DNA of 64,000 nucleotides from Carnobacterium jeotgali MS3 (GTDB taxonomy: Bacteria; Bacillota; Bacilli; Lactobacillales; Carnobacteriaceae), in assembly GCF_000745125.1 (NCBI RefSeq), contig NZ_JQNF01000005.1, positions 620,001 to 684,000 of the forward strand. Direction: 5' to 3'. The notes under the pieces were generated by a model. It was not told the origin of the DNA, ran no database searches, and saw only the letters and a program-made list of their open reading frames with translations. A program made the translations under genes and the position numbers. Positions 16,216 to 23,899 of the stretch are shown here, in pieces; the first letter of the stretch is position 1, and every line of letters begins with the position of its first letter.

Positions 16216-17804
16216 TGTATTGGTTGACCTTGCACGACGGACCAAATGATAAAGAAGGAACAGTTATCCATAACCCTTTTCCAAAAGGCGCTAAAACATC
16301 AGTAGCAAACGGTAAACTTAAAACGAAAGGCATTTCTACTATGACGTTCACTGTTAACCCGTTCAGTCCTATGTGGGGTAGAATTAAGCCTTATCAAACG
16401 TTGATTAAGGTAACAGACGACCAAACAGACGAATTAGCGTTTAACGGTCGCATATTCAATTTAAAACAGTCTATGTCAAATGGTTCGATGTTCTCAGAAA
16501 CGTATGAATGCGAAGATGTATTGGCTTATCTATATGACACTACCCAAACTTACGGGCGTTTCCAAAACATATCCGTTTTTGATTTGTTTAAGACAATAAT
16601 AGGCCGCCACAACGCGCAGGCTGAACCGCATAAACGTTTTAAAGTAGGTAATGTAACGGTAACAGATCCCAACGATTCGCTTTACCGCTATTTAGGTTAT
16701 GAGAAAACGTATGACACGATTAAAGATAAGTTGCTTGATAGATTAGGTGGCTATCTAGTTGTGCGTTATGAAGAAAGCGGTATGTATCTAGATTATTTGG
16801 CAGAAGTTGGACAAGTTGCAGAACCAACGATTCAAATGCGCAAAAACATGAAAAGTTTAGAAAAGAATATAGATCCAAGCGGATTGGTAACAGTGTTGAT
16901 TCCGAAAGGTGCAACGATTGACACAGATGATGAAGATACCAGCGCAAGCAAACCAAGAGTTGGGATTCAGTCAGTGAATAACGGCATTGAGTATATTCGT
17001 GATGAAGAGTTGATTGCTGAATTTGGTGAGGTAAAGAGTTCTGAACCTTATTACGATGATGTAAACGAACCTTCTATTTTGCTTACTAAAGCAAGAGATT
17101 TCATGGACAGTCAAAAGGCGATTAAAACAACATACAACGTTTCTTCGTTGGATTATTCGTTAATAAATGGCGGAATAGGTCAATTAAAGAAAGGAAATTG
17201 GCATTATATAGATAATCCAATTCTAGCAATTGACGAACCTATTCAAATTGCAGAAATAGGTATTGATTTCATTGATCCTCGCAACCCAGATTTAACACTA
17301 GGAGAAAAGCAACCAACGTTAACGCAGTACCAAAAAGAATCGAATAAACGTGCAGTAAATATTGATAACTTGCAAAAGATAGTGGATAACCAAGCAAATT
17401 CTATTTTTAGATTAACGGAGTCAAACATAGAAATTGTTGATAGATACAACGAAATCCAAACGTCATATAATAATTTAAACACGACTTTAGAAATAGACGA
17501 TGAAACAGGTACGAGTTTAGCTTTGCAAAATTTAAAAAAAGCAATTGACGATTTAGGCGTTAATATAGAAGACTTACCGATTTATGTTCCAGTAACTCCA
17601 GTACCAGGAAGTCCTCCTGGAACCATGACACCAGAAGACAAAGTAAAGTTAGATAACCTAAAAGAATACATCGAGGCTACTCATTTACAGAGTGGTCTTT
17701 TTAGCGCATCTGATAAGACTAAACTAGATTTGGTTACTGTTATTAGTCCGGTTGATTTGAATGACATAGTAGCAAGATTGACAGCATTAGAACAACCAGA
17801 ATAA
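16215..17804 (+). CDS. Tail-associated (Tal-like) structural protein
   Basis: The 529-residue protein has a Tal/gp27-like N-terminal domain of about 380 residues (NPFPKGAKTSVANGKLK, TMTFTVNPFSPMWGRIKPYQ, YLYDTTQTYGRFQNI). A short coiled region and a proline-rich linker (YVPVTPVPGSPPGTMTPE) follow, leading to a small helical end repeated in many tail proteins (HLQSGLFSASDKTKLD). No peptidase or lysozyme domain is seen, so it is probably the tail tip plug rather than a lysin. Confidence 0.85.
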   Translation: MYWLTLHDGPNDKEGTVIHNPFPKGAKTSVANGKLKTKGISTMTFTVNPFSPMWGRIKPYQTLIKVTDDQTDELAFNGRIFNLKQSMSNGSMFSETYECEDVLAYLYDTTQTYGRFQNISVFDLFKTIIGRHNAQAEPHKRFKVGNVTVTDPNDSLYRYLGYEKTYDTIKDKLLDRLGGYLVVRYEESGMYLDYLAEVGQVAEPTIQMRKNMKSLEKNIDPSGLVTVLIPKGATIDTDDEDTSASKPRVGIQSVNNGIEYIRDEELIAEFGEVKSSEPYYDDVNEPSILLTKARDFMDSQKAIKTTYNVSSLDYSLINGGIGQLKKGNWHYIDNPILAIDEPIQIAEIGIDFIDPRNPDLTLGEKQPTLTQYQKESNKRAVNIDNLQKIVDNQANSIFRLTESNIEIVDRYNEIQTSYNNLNTTLEIDDETGTSLALQNLKKAIDDLGVNIEDLPIYVPVTPVPGSPPGTMTPEDKVKLDNLKEYIEATHLQSGLFSASDKTKLDLVTVISPVDLNDIVARLTALEQPE

Positions 17805-17817
17805 AGGAGTGAGACAT

Positions 17818-19614
17818 TTGGCAGAAACAACTGAACAATATCGTACAAGAATTAGTCAAATAAAAACAAGTATCGAAAATGAACCAAGGATCGTAAAAAT
17901 GCGTGACGATATCGCAGAAGGTATTTCTAAAACAGGTAACCGTCAAGCAGATATCGAAGTACGACAAGACACATTAGAAGATGATTTTGTAGCCGTGCAG
18001 CAAGATGCTTCATCCGCTTCTCCATCGGGTGCTGAGGTAGCCGTTGCACGTGCAGGATATAACACGCTAAATGGAAGGTTGACGGCAAAAGAACAAGAGA
18101 TTGTCGCTCAATTCACGAGAACCGGCACTTATTTTACTGATGTAGGCGGGGTAGGAGATGGTGTGACAGACAATACCGAGGCTCTTAAAGAGTTCGTTTC
18201 TTTAGGTGGAAATCTAGTAGTTCCTGAAGGCACGTACATGTTAAGAGCTGATTTCTATGAAATAGCAAGTAACACAAAACTATTTTTTATCAATAACGCT
18301 ACGTTAAAATTGTTGCCTCATAATGCTTCAAACTATTCTATTCTACAGTGCAAAGGTGTAGATAACGTTCTTATTGTCAAACCACAAATTGACGGAAGCA
18401 AAGCGGACAATTTGGCGACGTCTGGCGAGTGGGGACACGGAATAGACATACTAAATTCAACTAAAGTTAAAGTCATCCATCCTATTGTCCGCAATACTTT
18501 CGGGGACGGTATTTATATAGGTCATGATTACTTCGGAACAAGTTTAAAAGAAACTGAAGATGTAGACATTATCAGACCCCTAATTGATGGCTCGCGCAGA
18601 AATGGCTTGTCGTTGTGTAGCGGTAGACGCATTAATGTGATATATCCAACTTTTAAAAATATTACTGACGTGAACCCTAAAGCGGGAATCGACATCGAAC
18701 CAGAAGGAGAAGGCCCATTAAAACCAATTCTCGAACACGTTCTTATAGATAGTCCTGTTTTTGAAAACTGCACGGTAGGAATAGATCATAATTTGTTCAA
18801 CTTGATGGACAGGGACCTTGGTGTTGACATCGTGATAAGAAATCCTACGTTTATAAACTGTTCGCATCCATTGATGTTTAGACCCTTGACAGGAAAGTTA
18901 GGCGGATCTATAAGCATATCCAAACCAATCATGAGAGGTACTCTTAAAGACGTTCTACATGTTGATAATTACTGCACAAGAGATACTCCACACGTGACGA
19001 TTGATAGACCTGAGATTTATGGTTTCAATTTGTCCGGTTCACAAGATGAGTTTTATAACCATTGTTTTACTTTTTTGAAATTATCTACTACGACAGATCC
19101 GGTAGATATAGGCAATTTTTCGATAATCAACCCATACATCGAAGATAATAATAATGGAGCTTTTAAACTATTATTCGCGAGTGCAGGTGGAGTCAAAAAA
19201 ATTGGGAATGTAAAAATCGTAAACCCAGAGATCAAGACAACGAATCTTTTACAGAACTTCGTTAGGGACAATCCTGATTTACAAATCATAGACGGGTTAG
19301 ATTCAATGGTTTTGAAAGATCCTTACTTCACTCACGATATAGCTCAGACTTTAGCTACACAAGTCACCAATCCCGATGCGAGTGTTTGGAATACCTATAC
19401 GTCCACAGATGCAAATATTCCTTACGGCCACAAAGTCAAATTTAGAGTGGTGAAAAACATGCGTATGACATTCAGACCAACAGGCGGAATAGTCGGATAT
19501 TCAGGGGCGAATAAAGGTATTTACAGCGAGACTGTAGGAAGCATGATAGAGCTTATTTATCTCGGCAAGTGGTATGTTGAAAATAAAGCTGGTGAATGGT
19601 TAGTAGAAACTTAA
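17818..19614 (+). CDS. Tail spike / fibre with pectate-lyase-like beta-helix
   Basis: The 598-residue protein has an N-terminal coiled region (to about residue 95), then a right-handed beta-helix. The helix starts with the pectate-lyase superfamily signature DVGGVGDGVTDNTEAL and runs through many strand turns (GIDILNSTKVKVIHPIV, GDGIYIGHDYFG, GIDIEPEGEGP). The last 90 residues form a separate cap domain. Such proteins bind or cut cell-surface polysaccharide. TTG 17818 lies eight bases after AAAGGAG; GTG 17809 would add three residues. Confidence 0.85.
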   Translation: MAETTEQYRTRISQIKTSIENEPRIVKMRDDIAEGISKTGNRQADIEVRQDTLEDDFVAVQQDASSASPSGAEVAVARAGYNTLNGRLTAKEQEIVAQFTRTGTYFTDVGGVGDGVTDNTEALKEFVSLGGNLVVPEGTYMLRADFYEIASNTKLFFINNATLKLLPHNASNYSILQCKGVDNVLIVKPQIDGSKADNLATSGEWGHGIDILNSTKVKVIHPIVRNTFGDGIYIGHDYFGTSLKETEDVDIIRPLIDGSRRNGLSLCSGRRINVIYPTFKNITDVNPKAGIDIEPEGEGPLKPILEHVLIDSPVFENCTVGIDHNLFNLMDRDLGVDIVIRNPTFINCSHPLMFRPLTGKLGGSISISKPIMRGTLKDVLHVDNYCTRDTPHVTIDRPEIYGFNLSGSQDEFYNHCFTFLKLSTTTDPVDIGNFSIINPYIEDNNNGAFKLLFASAGGVKKIGNVKIVNPEIKTTNLLQNFVRDNPDLQIIDGLDSMVLKDPYFTHDIAQTLATQVTNPDASVWNTYTSTDANIPYGHKVKFRVVKNMRMTFRPTGGIVGYSGANKGIYSETVGSMIELIYLGKWYVENKAGEWLVET

Positions 19615-19628
19615 AAAAAGGGGATTAT

Positions 19629-19943
19629 ATGATGAGTAATAGTAGAGAAATAGGTATTTCTATTAGCCGATATAAGAACGTGTTGGTCGAAGAAAAGGCA
19701 GTAAAAGAAGAATTAGTTAACGTAAATCATAACATGGCAGATAAACACATAACTATTCAATCGAGATTTTTAAACTCTGCAGGAGAATTTATCAAAGAGG
19801 ACACCACTTTCGTATCGGGAGAGGAATATGCGTTGCTGATGAGCGATTCTGATATTTTTGGAGTTGGGAAATTGTCAGGCGTATTTAAAGACTCGGATTT
19901 GTGGTACATGATTGATAAAATAAGAGGAAAACAAACAAGTTAA
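19629..19943 (+). CDS. Small tail-region protein, unknown
   Basis: The 104-residue protein has tandem ATG codons at 19629 and 19632 after AAAAAGGGG. The sequence is mixed alpha/beta with HNMADKHITIQSRFLNSAGEF and ends IDKIRGKQTS. Proteins of this size next to the receptor-binding gene often belong to the baseplate or fibre assembly set; no family is recognised. An intrinsic terminator follows. Confidence 0.6.
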   Translation: MMSNSREIGISISRYKNVLVEEKAVKEELVNVNHNMADKHITIQSRFLNSAGEFIKEDTTFVSGEEYALLMSDSDIFGVGKLSGVFKDSDLWYMIDKIRGKQTS

Positions 19944-19956
19944 TTTATGAAAACGA

Positions 19957-19985
19957 AGATCTACTCAATCGAGTGGGTCTTTTTA
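19957..19985 (+). terminator. Intrinsic terminator after tail module
   Basis: AGATCTACTC pairs with GAGTGGGTCT around an AATC loop (10 bp with two wobbles), then a T-run. It separates the tail module from the lysis module. Confidence 0.83.
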
Positions 19986-20008
19986 ATTTGAGAAAAGGAT
20001 GGTGAGAA

Positions 20009-20254
20009 ATGGTAAACAGGAAATTAAAACAAGATTTGCAGAAAGCTTCCTACAAACGCCCTAGTGACTTCTGGGGTGCTTTAATTGCTGTTGTTAGTAT
20101 TTTGTACGGTGAATTTATATTTAGAGTGGACGGCTATTTAATTGCAAGCGCGGAGCCATATTTGAGCAAACTACCAGAGAATATCATAGGAATATTACTT
20201 CTTATTTTAGGGATGCTGAAACTAGCTGGATTAGGATTGCAAATAAACCGTTAA
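20009..20254 (+). CDS. Small membrane protein of the lysis module
   Basis: The 81-residue protein has a basic N-terminus (NRKLKQDLQKASYKRPSDFW) and two hydrophobic segments (GALIAVVSILYGEFIF and NIIGILLLILGMLKLAGL). It lies at the start of the lysis cassette. It could be a holin-like or antiholin-like partner, but the canonical holin is the gene at 20696. Another conserved-looking frame overlaps its 3' end. Confidence 0.6.
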   Translation: MVNRKLKQDLQKASYKRPSDFWGALIAVVSILYGEFIFRVDGYLIASAEPYLSKLPENIIGILLLILGMLKLAGLGLQINR

Positions 20255-20283
20255 AAAAAATCAGTATTTGGCTTTTAAGTGGT

Positions 20284-20418
20284 ATGTGGAGCGGATTATT
20301 CTTTGTTGCTCTTACGTACTCATTTGGCACAGGGTATCCACATCCGTCATATTTATTTGCTGGAATGATAGCAATAGGATGTTTAAGAGTATCGCTCAAG
20401 GGGGATTATAGTGCATGA
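20284..20418 (+). CDS. Small membrane protein with unclear start, lysis module
   Basis: ATG 20284 gives 44 residues (MWSGLFFVALTYSFGTG through CLRVSLKGDYSA), and its stop overlaps the next start in ATGA fashion. The same frame continues upstream without a stop to about 20144, and its part just before the ATG (NKPLKKISIWLLSG) looks coded. No ATG, GTG or TTG occurs there, so a rare ATT start or frameshifting from the overlapping upstream gene is possible. It has two hydrophobic segments; function unknown. Confidence 0.5.
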   Translation: MWSGLFFVALTYSFGTGYPHPSYLFAGMIAIGCLRVSLKGDYSA

Positions 20419-20699
20419 CGTGGCAAATGTTAATAGGTTTATTCGTTGGAACAGGAGGCGCGGGAGCTATTCTATCCGCTTACTTCACGCACAAAAGCAA
20501 CAATCAAAATCACGAATTGAATTTGTTGGATCGTGCGCGTGTAGAAATTGAACGATTAGATACCAAAATAAAAGAATTAGAAAAAGAAGTAGACGAAAAA
20601 GACGAAGAAAATAGCACTCTGAAAGGTATCATTCAAGACTTAAGATTTCAGATGAATGAATTGAAATCAACCATAAAAAAAGGAGAGAACGCAGAATGA
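20415..20699 (+). CDS. Membrane-anchored coiled-coil protein, lysis module
   Basis: The 94-residue protein has one N-terminal membrane helix (MLIGLFVGTGGAGAILSAYF) followed by a long charged coiled coil (about residues 33-90, EIERLDTKIKELEKEVDEK). The topology resembles XhlA-type hemolysin-like lysis accessories, but sequence identity cannot be judged by eye. It overlaps both neighbours by four bases, so it is translated as part of the lysis cassette. Confidence 0.65.
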   Translation: MTWQMLIGLFVGTGGAGAILSAYFTHKSNNQNHELNLLDRARVEIERLDTKIKELEKEVDEKDEENSTLKGIIQDLRFQMNELKSTIKKGENAE

Positions 20700-20905
20700 T
20701 TTTAAATAGTAAATACTACGACATTTTAAAATGGATCGTAACAATCGTATTACCAGCTTCTATCGCATTAATTGGTACGGTAGGCGGTAGTTTCAATTGG
20801 GATTATACAGAAGTGACCATGACTATTGTTGGAGCTGTTACAACGTTTCTAGGTGCTACACTAGGGGTTTCAAACTCTAACTATAAGAAGGAGGAAAATA
20901 AATAG
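20696..20905 (+). CDS. Phage holin (r1t-like)
   Basis: The 69-residue protein has two membrane helices, ILKWIVTIVLPASIALIG and a second containing TIVGAVTTFLGATLGVSNSNY, with a charged C-terminus. This is the pattern of small two-helix holins of Lactococcus r1t type. Position just before the endolysin supports the call. Holins gather in the membrane and open it at a set time so the endolysin can reach the wall. It overlaps the endolysin GTG by one base. Confidence 0.82.
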   Translation: MILNSKYYDILKWIVTIVLPASIALIGTVGGSFNWDYTEVTMTIVGAVTTFLGATLGVSNSNYKKEENK

Positions 20906-22176
20906 TGGGTACTGTAACCAGAATTAATCGTGATGATATTATTAATGGTAAAGCAGGTAAGCGTCAAGGAAAACCAAAAGGTGCTGTAATACACAACGAT
21001 TACGGTGCTATGACACCAGAACAATACGTAGATTGGTTAGTTAGAAGAAAAAATGCAGGACAACTAGGATTAGGATTCGCTCAATACTATGTAAATAAAA
21101 CAACCGTATTAAGAGCGGATAATACTGGAAACAAAGCTTGGCACACTGCTAACAACGAAGGAAACGCTTGGTATCTAGGATACGAAGTTGTACAAAGTTA
21201 TTACGGTATTATTTCTGATAAAGAATTTATTAAAAACGAAGACATGACTTTGCGCCAAGTAGCAGAGGATTTTCATTACTACGGATTGAAACCGAATAGA
21301 GACACTATTAAATTACACAAACAATTTTCTTCAACTTCATGCCCGCATCGTTCTTGGGAATTACATGGGAAATCTACTAACGCAGTAAAAGATTATTTTA
21401 TCAATAAAGTAGCTCGCTATATGTCTTTAGGTAAAACTGTTGAAAATATGCTGGCTAAAGAAGGAGTATCTGCCCCCGTCGCAACAGTTCCGAATACGGT
21501 TACACCTCAACCAGACGGTAAGACAGTTAAAGTTGGCAAGCAAGCAACTCACTGGGAAACAGGTAAAGTTATTCCTAAATTTGTAATCGGACAAGTATAT
21601 GATGTATTAGCATCTAAGCCTGTCACAAAATCTAAGTCTAAAAAAGCCTACCTAATTGGTAAAGGAAAAGTTGCTACTGGATGGATATTAGAACAAGATG
21701 TTGACGGATTCAAAACCGCCGGTGGCGGAAACACAAATAAAGCTACTCCTGCAACTAAACCAGTAATTACAGGAACAACAACAGAGACTCAATCAATTGC
21801 TGGGGTTCAAATGTTCTTGAATCGTTGGTTCTACGGTGGTTTAACTGTTGATAATTTAGCTGGTTCTGCAACGTATAAAGCATTGATTAAAGCTTTACAA
21901 ACGGAATTAAACAACCAATTTAACGCTGGACTTGTGGTAGATGGCTACTGGGGAGCTAAAACTAAGGCAGCATGTGTAACGGTTCGTAAAGGAGCCAGTG
22001 GTAACCTTAGTCGTTTAATCCAAGCTGCATTGATTTGCAAAGGTTACAACGTTGGTAAGTTTAACGGAGTATTTTCAGACGATTTATATAATGCAGTGAT
22101 CCGATTCCAGAAAGCAAAAGGGTTATCAGCAGATGGAATTGTTGGTAAGGATACTTTTGAAGCGTTGTTTAAATAG
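20905..22176 (+). CDS. Endolysin, N-acetylmuramoyl-L-alanine amidase with wall-binding repeats
   Basis: The 423-residue enzyme cuts the bond between muramic acid and the stem peptide. Residues 25-175 are an Amidase_2 domain with the zinc-ligand pattern of the first His in AVIHNDYG (H30) and the HKQF and CPHR segments. A middle module (about 205-270) resembles an SH3-type wall binder. The C-terminal 130 residues hold two peptidoglycan-binding-like units (FQKAKGLSADGIVGKDTFEALF). No signal peptide is seen, so export relies on the holin. GTG start. Confidence 0.93.
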   Translation: MGTVTRINRDDIINGKAGKRQGKPKGAVIHNDYGAMTPEQYVDWLVRRKNAGQLGLGFAQYYVNKTTVLRADNTGNKAWHTANNEGNAWYLGYEVVQSYYGIISDKEFIKNEDMTLRQVAEDFHYYGLKPNRDTIKLHKQFSSTSCPHRSWELHGKSTNAVKDYFINKVARYMSLGKTVENMLAKEGVSAPVATVPNTVTPQPDGKTVKVGKQATHWETGKVIPKFVIGQVYDVLASKPVTKSKSKKAYLIGKGKVATGWILEQDVDGFKTAGGGNTNKATPATKPVITGTTTETQSIAGVQMFLNRWFYGGLTVDNLAGSATYKALIKALQTELNNQFNAGLVVDGYWGAKTKAACVTVRKGASGNLSRLIQAALICKGYNVGKFNGVFSDDLYNAVIRFQKAKGLSADGIVGKDTFEALFK

Positions 22177-22186
22177 ACACAACAAA

Positions 22187-22221
22187 ACCCTATCTCTTAA
22201 ATGAGGTAGGGTCGTTTTTTT
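22187..22221. terminator. Bidirectional terminator between endolysin and leftward gene
   Basis: ACCCTATCTC pairs with GAGGTAGGGT (10 bp, one wobble), with seven T on the right and four A on the left side. It ends the late operon and can also end the leftward gene whose stop overlaps its T-run. Confidence 0.88.
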
Positions 22222-22918
22222 ACAGCGTTTCTTCAATAGAATTAATAGTGTCCGAAACTCCTTTATATATTTGTTTAAGAGTCTCAATTACCGGTAGTTT
22301 TAATTCTTCAAAAGAAAGCTTGTTTTTTGCTGTGATATCTTGGTTGATTGAACCTGGAGGGAAGGTGTTTATTAAATCGTAGTCTTGATTACCTATTCTT
22401 ATAGGAACTCCGACATTTGTCATAGTGATGTTTGTAAATTTAGCTCCCCCGAACTCAAGACTTTTGATATTGATACTTTTCTCTGATGTGTTAAAAGTAA
22501 GCTTAGCGTGCTTATTTTCATTAACTAGAAATGTTAATTGACTTAACCATTGTTCGTTGTCTTTAAATGGTTGTGACTTTTCAATTTCTTTAACTATATC
22601 GTGTCTTGTATCGTTCAATCCAATAAAATTTGCGTGTAAATTGTTGTGTAATTTATGTTTTTTATAACTTATTGGATAATTATGTTTTATGTTTTTTAGT
22701 TGTTTAAAAGTGTAGTTTTCTTTACAGTAGGTATCAAATAAATAATTCGAAATATAGTCGAGTGGTGATCGACAGTTTTCTAGGCAATTTTTTATTTTCG
22801 GCTTACAACGTTCCAATAGTTCTATATCATGTATTGAATTCTTTTCTAACTCTTCTATTTGTTGAATAATTTCTTCTGCTTCATTTAAACATAGTAAAGA
22901 ATCTTTATACCAATTCAT
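22220..22918 (-). CDS. HEPN-like protein of unknown function (prophage accessory gene)
   Basis: The 232-residue protein has a helical N-terminal half (LNEAEEIIQQIEELEKN, CRSPLDYISNYLFDTYCK), a middle helix WLSQLTFLVNENKHAKLT and a beta-rich end. The pair RS-LDY and N-NKHAKL recalls a large group of HEPN-like proteins with RSALDH and N-DKHR motifs; I see no RxxxxH RNase motif. It lies after the lysis genes, against the late operon, where lysogenic conversion and defence genes collect. Start ATG follows GGAGGTGATA. Function not known. Confidence 0.6.
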   Translation of the reverse strand: MNWYKDSLLCLNEAEEIIQQIEELEKNSIHDIELLERCKPKIKNCLENCRSPLDYISNYLFDTYCKENYTFKQLKNIKHNYPISYKKHKLHNNLHANFIGLNDTRHDIVKEIEKSQPFKDNEQWLSQLTFLVNENKHAKLTFNTSEKSINIKSLEFGGAKFTNITMTNVGVPIRIGNQDYDLINTFPPGSINQDITAKNKLSFEELKLPVIETLKQIYKGVSDTINSIEETL

Positions 22919-22925
22919 ATTATCA

Positions 22926-22970
22926 CCTCCTTTATGATATAATTATATTAATAATACATCATAAAGGAGG
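22926..22970. promoter_or_regulatory. Divergent promoter region with 13-bp perfect inverted repeat
   Basis: CCTCCTTTATGAT (22926-22938) is repeated inverted as ATCATAAAGGAGG (22958-22970). Each arm contains the ribosome binding site of one of the two divergent genes. The 19-base spacer holds overlapping -10-like TATAAT boxes on both strands (22938-22943 plus, 22942-22947 minus). Shared operator or coupled control is inferred. Confidence 0.6.
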
Positions 22971-22977
22971 CTAATGT

Positions 22978-23151
22978 ATGGCTAAGGAAAATATTTTAGA
23001 AGTAGTCGATGAAATATTACAAAAATACTATTGGTCAGAAATGGCATGTATTAGTGAATTTGCAATAAACAATGATGGAAGTTTAGAAGATGAATTAGAA
23101 GTAGAAGTAAATGAATATAGAAATAAAATAAATATTCTTATAAATAGTTAA
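22978..23151 (+). CDS. Small acidic protein, unknown (prophage accessory gene)
   Basis: The 57-residue protein starts at ATG 22978, eight bases after AAAGGAGG. It is strongly acidic (GSLEDELEVEVNEY) with a helical N-terminus (NILEVVDEILQKYYW). It is divergent from the HEPN-like gene and shares its promoter region. A good terminator follows. An antitoxin or partner role for its neighbour is a possibility, not shown. Confidence 0.6.
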   Translation: MAKENILEVVDEILQKYYWSEMACISEFAINNDGSLEDELEVEVNEYRNKINILINS

Positions 23152-23187
23152 AGCCTCTAACCATAAATAATGGTCAGGGGCTTTTTT
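23152..23187. terminator. Bidirectional terminator
   Basis: AGCCTCTAACCAT pairs with ATGGTCAGGGGCT (one mismatch, one wobble) around AAATA, followed by seven T on the plus strand. It lies between two convergent genes and can serve both. Confidence 0.83.
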
Positions 23188-23191
23188 TGCA

Positions 23192-23503
23192 TTAAAACAT
23201 AGTTTTCTTAAATGGCAGTCTCCTACCTTTATAGTCCCATAATTGACCTAAAAGAGTAGGCTGACTGTCAATTTTGTATTCTTGAATGATCAGTTGTTTA
23301 CGTTCATTAATCGTGCAATCAACTGTTAAACCAGTGCCATTTTCAACCTCGTAAACAAATTTAAAAGCTTTCCGCCCAGCAATCAAACAGTTATGAATTT
23401 GTCCATTAACCTCTAAAGCAATGTAGCAAAATGGGTATCCATGTTTAGTGTTGATCACTTTTACATCCGAAACTACTTTCCCTGTCATCATTGCAGCATT
23501 CAT
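23192..23503 (-). CDS. Small SSB-like OB-fold protein in SOS-controlled operon
   Basis: The 103-residue protein reads as a minimal OB-fold of the SSB type: MNAAMMTGKVVSDVKVIN, then GYPFCYIALEVNGQ, CLIAGRKAFKFVYEV and TVDCTINERKQLIIQEY. It lacks the Gln-rich linker and acidic tip of a full SSB. ATG 23503 is nine bases after GGAGG; an in-frame ATG at 23512 is too close to it. It is the last gene of a leftward operon with a LexA box. Single-strand DNA binding is inferred. Confidence 0.6.
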   Translation of the reverse strand: MNAAMMTGKVVSDVKVINTKHGYPFCYIALEVNGQIHNCLIAGRKAFKFVYEVENGTGLTVDCTINERKQLIIQEYKIDSQPTLLGQLWDYKGRRLPFKKTMF

Positions 23504-23588
23504 GATCCTCATCCTCCTTCAATAGTTCATCTAATTCATCTTCAATAAGTAACAGTGAAGATTCACTCAATCCCCAAATATCATCCAC
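23445..23588 (-). CDS. Short acidic ORF in SOS-controlled operon
   Basis: GTG 23588 follows GGAGGAATG at seven bases and opens 47 codons. The N-terminal part is leucine- and acid-rich (VDDIWGLSESSLLLIEDEL, then ELLKEDEDHE). The end overlaps the SSB-like gene by 59 bases, which weakens the call, although the first 28 codons lie outside the overlap. An ATG at 23594 is also possible. Confidence 0.4.
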   Translation of the reverse strand: MDDIWGLSESSLLLIEDELDELLKEDEDHECCNDDRESSFGCKSDQH

Positions 23589-23590
23589 AA

Positions 23591-23851
23591 TCATTCCTCC
23601 ATTTCGATAGTAATGATAAATGCATTAAATCCAAAAGGAACGCCATCCAATCGATATTTTCCAATTTCGCCCATATAAATCGTCTGTACCATAGCTGAAT
23701 ATTCGATATTGTATTCTTTGACTTCTTGATGAGAAATCTTATCAAGTATGTAATCAGATTGGTCTCTTTCTGGATATTCTTCAAAACTCATTTCTTTTTC
23801 GTTAAACATCATATAATTTTGGTCGAATTCTTGTACTATACATTTCTTCAT
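23591..23851 (-). CDS. First gene of SOS-controlled prophage operon, unknown
   Basis: The 86-residue acidic protein starts at ATG 23851 after GAGGTGATTT. It holds ERDQSDYILDKISHQEV and ends YRLDGVPFGFNAFIITIEMEE, a mixed fold without motif I recognise. In Firmicutes, LexA-box operons on mobile DNA often carry Y-family polymerases and small YolD-like proteins. Here no polymerase is present and the YolD likeness is weak. The stop overlaps the next ORF. Confidence 0.6.
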   Translation of the reverse strand: MKKCIVQEFDQNYMMFNEKEMSFEEYPERDQSDYILDKISHQEVKEYNIEYSAMVQTIYMGEIGKYRLDGVPFGFNAFIITIEMEE

Positions 23852-23870
23852 AATAAATCACCTCGTGTTT

Positions 23871-23899
23871 ATTATACGAACGCACGTTCGTTTTGTAAA
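23871..23899 (-). promoter_or_regulatory. SOS promoter with LexA (DinR) box
   Basis: On the minus strand TTTACA (23899-23894) and TATAAT (23876-23871) are 17 bases apart. The spacer contains CGAACGTGCGTTCG (23877-23890), a perfect match to the Gram-positive LexA box CGAAC-N4-GTTCG. LexA bound here would block RNA polymerase until DNA damage. Confidence 0.88.
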
